A stretch of 6,448 nt of DNA from Christensenella sp. UBA1385 (lineage in GTDB: Bacteria; Bacillota; Clostridia; Christensenellales; Aristaeellaceae). Numbering within the stretch: the first letter of the stretch is position 1; each line of letters opens with the position of its first letter. A program made the translations under genes and the position numbers. The DNA lies in the NCBI GenBank assembly GCA_002305755.1, contig DBQV01000060.1, forward strand, positions 1,102 through 7,549, given 5' to 3'. The notes beneath the pieces were generated by a model that did not search any database, was not told the origin of the DNA, and saw only the letters and a program-made list of their open reading frames with translations. Below are positions 6,081 through 6,448 of this stretch, piece by piece.

Positions 6081-6097
6081 GCGGTTTCAGGTAAAAT
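6069..6097 (+). promoter_or_regulatory. Possible divergent promoter of the AAA ATPase gene
   Basis: TAAAAT at 6092-6097 matches the -10 consensus in 5 of 6 positions. At 17 bases of spacing the -35 position (6069-6074) reads TGTAAA, with only 3 of 6 matches. It overlaps the MFS promoter on the other strand, so the two genes probably share a control region. Confidence 0.35.
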
Positions 6098-6130
6098 ATG
6101 TCCGCAAGCATCGGATAGGGGGGGCTGAAG

Positions 6131-6448
6131 ATGATTTTTCTCGATAGCATCGTCTTTCCGGATGAGGATCAGTGCTGGGATTTTCGCCTGTCCGTCAAGC
6201 GCACCTGCCACAGCAGCCTCTATCCCTTTTACACGCTTTCGCGCTGCGGGCTTGAGCGCATCGATTTTGAGCCCCTCACCATCCTGCATGGCGGCAACGG
6301 CTCGGGCAAGACCACCGCGCTCAATATCATCGCGGAGAAGCTTTCGCTTTCGCGCAGCGCCCCTTTTAACCGCAGCCCCTTTTTTGATGATTATGTGCGG
6401 CTCTGCCGTGTGACCATCGAGGAGGATATCCCTGCCGCCAGCCGCATC
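6131..6448 (+). CDS. AAA-type ATPase / ATP-binding protein, N-terminal part (3' end outside window)
   Basis: The ATG at 6131, with a G-rich Shine-Dalgarno-like run (about 6117-6124) about six bases upstream, opens a frame that stays open to the window end (106 codons). The protein begins MIFLDSIVFP and reaches FEPLTILHGGNGSGKTTALN, where GGNGSGKTT (residues 54-62, K60) is a Walker A P-loop. The following stretch (IIAEKL, then SAPFNRSPFFDDYV) is familiar from Clostridial stand-alone ATPases of the AAA_21/AAA_23-like, ABC-ATPase-related group, which carry Walker A very near the N-terminus. There are no membrane segments, so it is probably cytoplasmic. Walker B and signature motifs lie beyond the window, so it cannot be assigned to SMC/RecF-like, OLD-like or transporter-like classes. 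The cellular role is unknown, and it has no evident link to the zinc operon. Confidence 0.82.
   Translation, partial: MIFLDSIVFPDEDQCWDFRLSVKRTCHSSLYPFYTLSRCGLERIDFEPLTILHGGNGSGKTTALNIIAEKLSLSRSAPFNRSPFFDDYVRLCRVTIEEDIPAASRI

Larger units (their letters stand above)
6042..6110. repeat. Nested inverted repeats in the divergent promoter region
   Basis: TGCTTGCG at 6042-6049 is mirrored exactly by CGCAAGCA at 6103-6110. Each copy lies just downstream of one of the two predicted -10 elements, about where transcription would start. A second dyad, CCGCT (6065-6069) and AGCGG (6080-6084), has nearly the same centre (about 6075). This looks like a shared operator arrangement for the divergent genes; the binding protein is unknown. 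Confidence 0.4.

Noticed and set aside
6010..6150. 47-residue N-terminal extension of the MFS protein up to the Met at 6150
   Set aside because: There is no ribosome binding site, the composition is not transporter-like, and the segment overlaps a perfect TATAAT. The ATG at 6009 has AGGAGG five bases away and starts just before the conserved family motif.

Overview
The window is GC-rich, densely packed bacterial DNA. Strong AGGAGG-type ribosome binding sites, sigma-A-like promoters and the protein families present suggest a high-GC member of the Clostridia (Bacillota), probably a gut anaerobe. This is inferred from family resemblance; there is no rRNA or other marker to settle it. Both window ends cut through genes.

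Layout. Positions 1-582 (+) hold the C-terminal part of a PLP-dependent threonine aldolase. Positions 583-854 are non-coding, with a small hairpin against the stop codon, a long hairpin at 637-683 and a good promoter at 782-811. Positions 855-4352 (+) look like one metal-uptake operon: a small Cys-rich membrane or secreted protein (855-1178), a structured 161-base gap, a ZnuA-type substrate-binding protein with a His/acid-rich loop (1340-2335), the ZnuC ATPase (2345-3052), the ZnuB permease (3052-3897) and a small exported protein (3909-4352). A textbook terminator at 4363-4408 ends the unit. Positions 4450-6009 (-) encode a UMF1/Atg22-like major facilitator transporter converging on that terminator. 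A short divergent promoter region (6010-6130) separates it from the start of an AAA-type ATPase (6131 onward, +), which runs off the window.

How the genes work together. ZnuA captures metal outside the membrane, ZnuB passes it through and ZnuC powers transport. The His-rich loop argues for zinc, although the substrate-binding protein has Asp where classical ZnuA has its third metal-ligand His. The two small proteins flanking the transporter genes appear co-transcribed with them and carry Cys/His-rich segments, so they are candidate accessory factors for metal handling. No Zur- or Fur-like operator was recognised. The threonine aldolase, the MFS transporter and the AAA ATPase have no evident link to metal uptake.

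Nothing here is clearly a new system. The most worthwhile leads are the two small proteins of the zinc operon, the substrate-binding protein without a lipobox, the MFS protein with an inserted extra domain of about 95 residues, and the mirrored 8-base repeat in the divergent promoter region.
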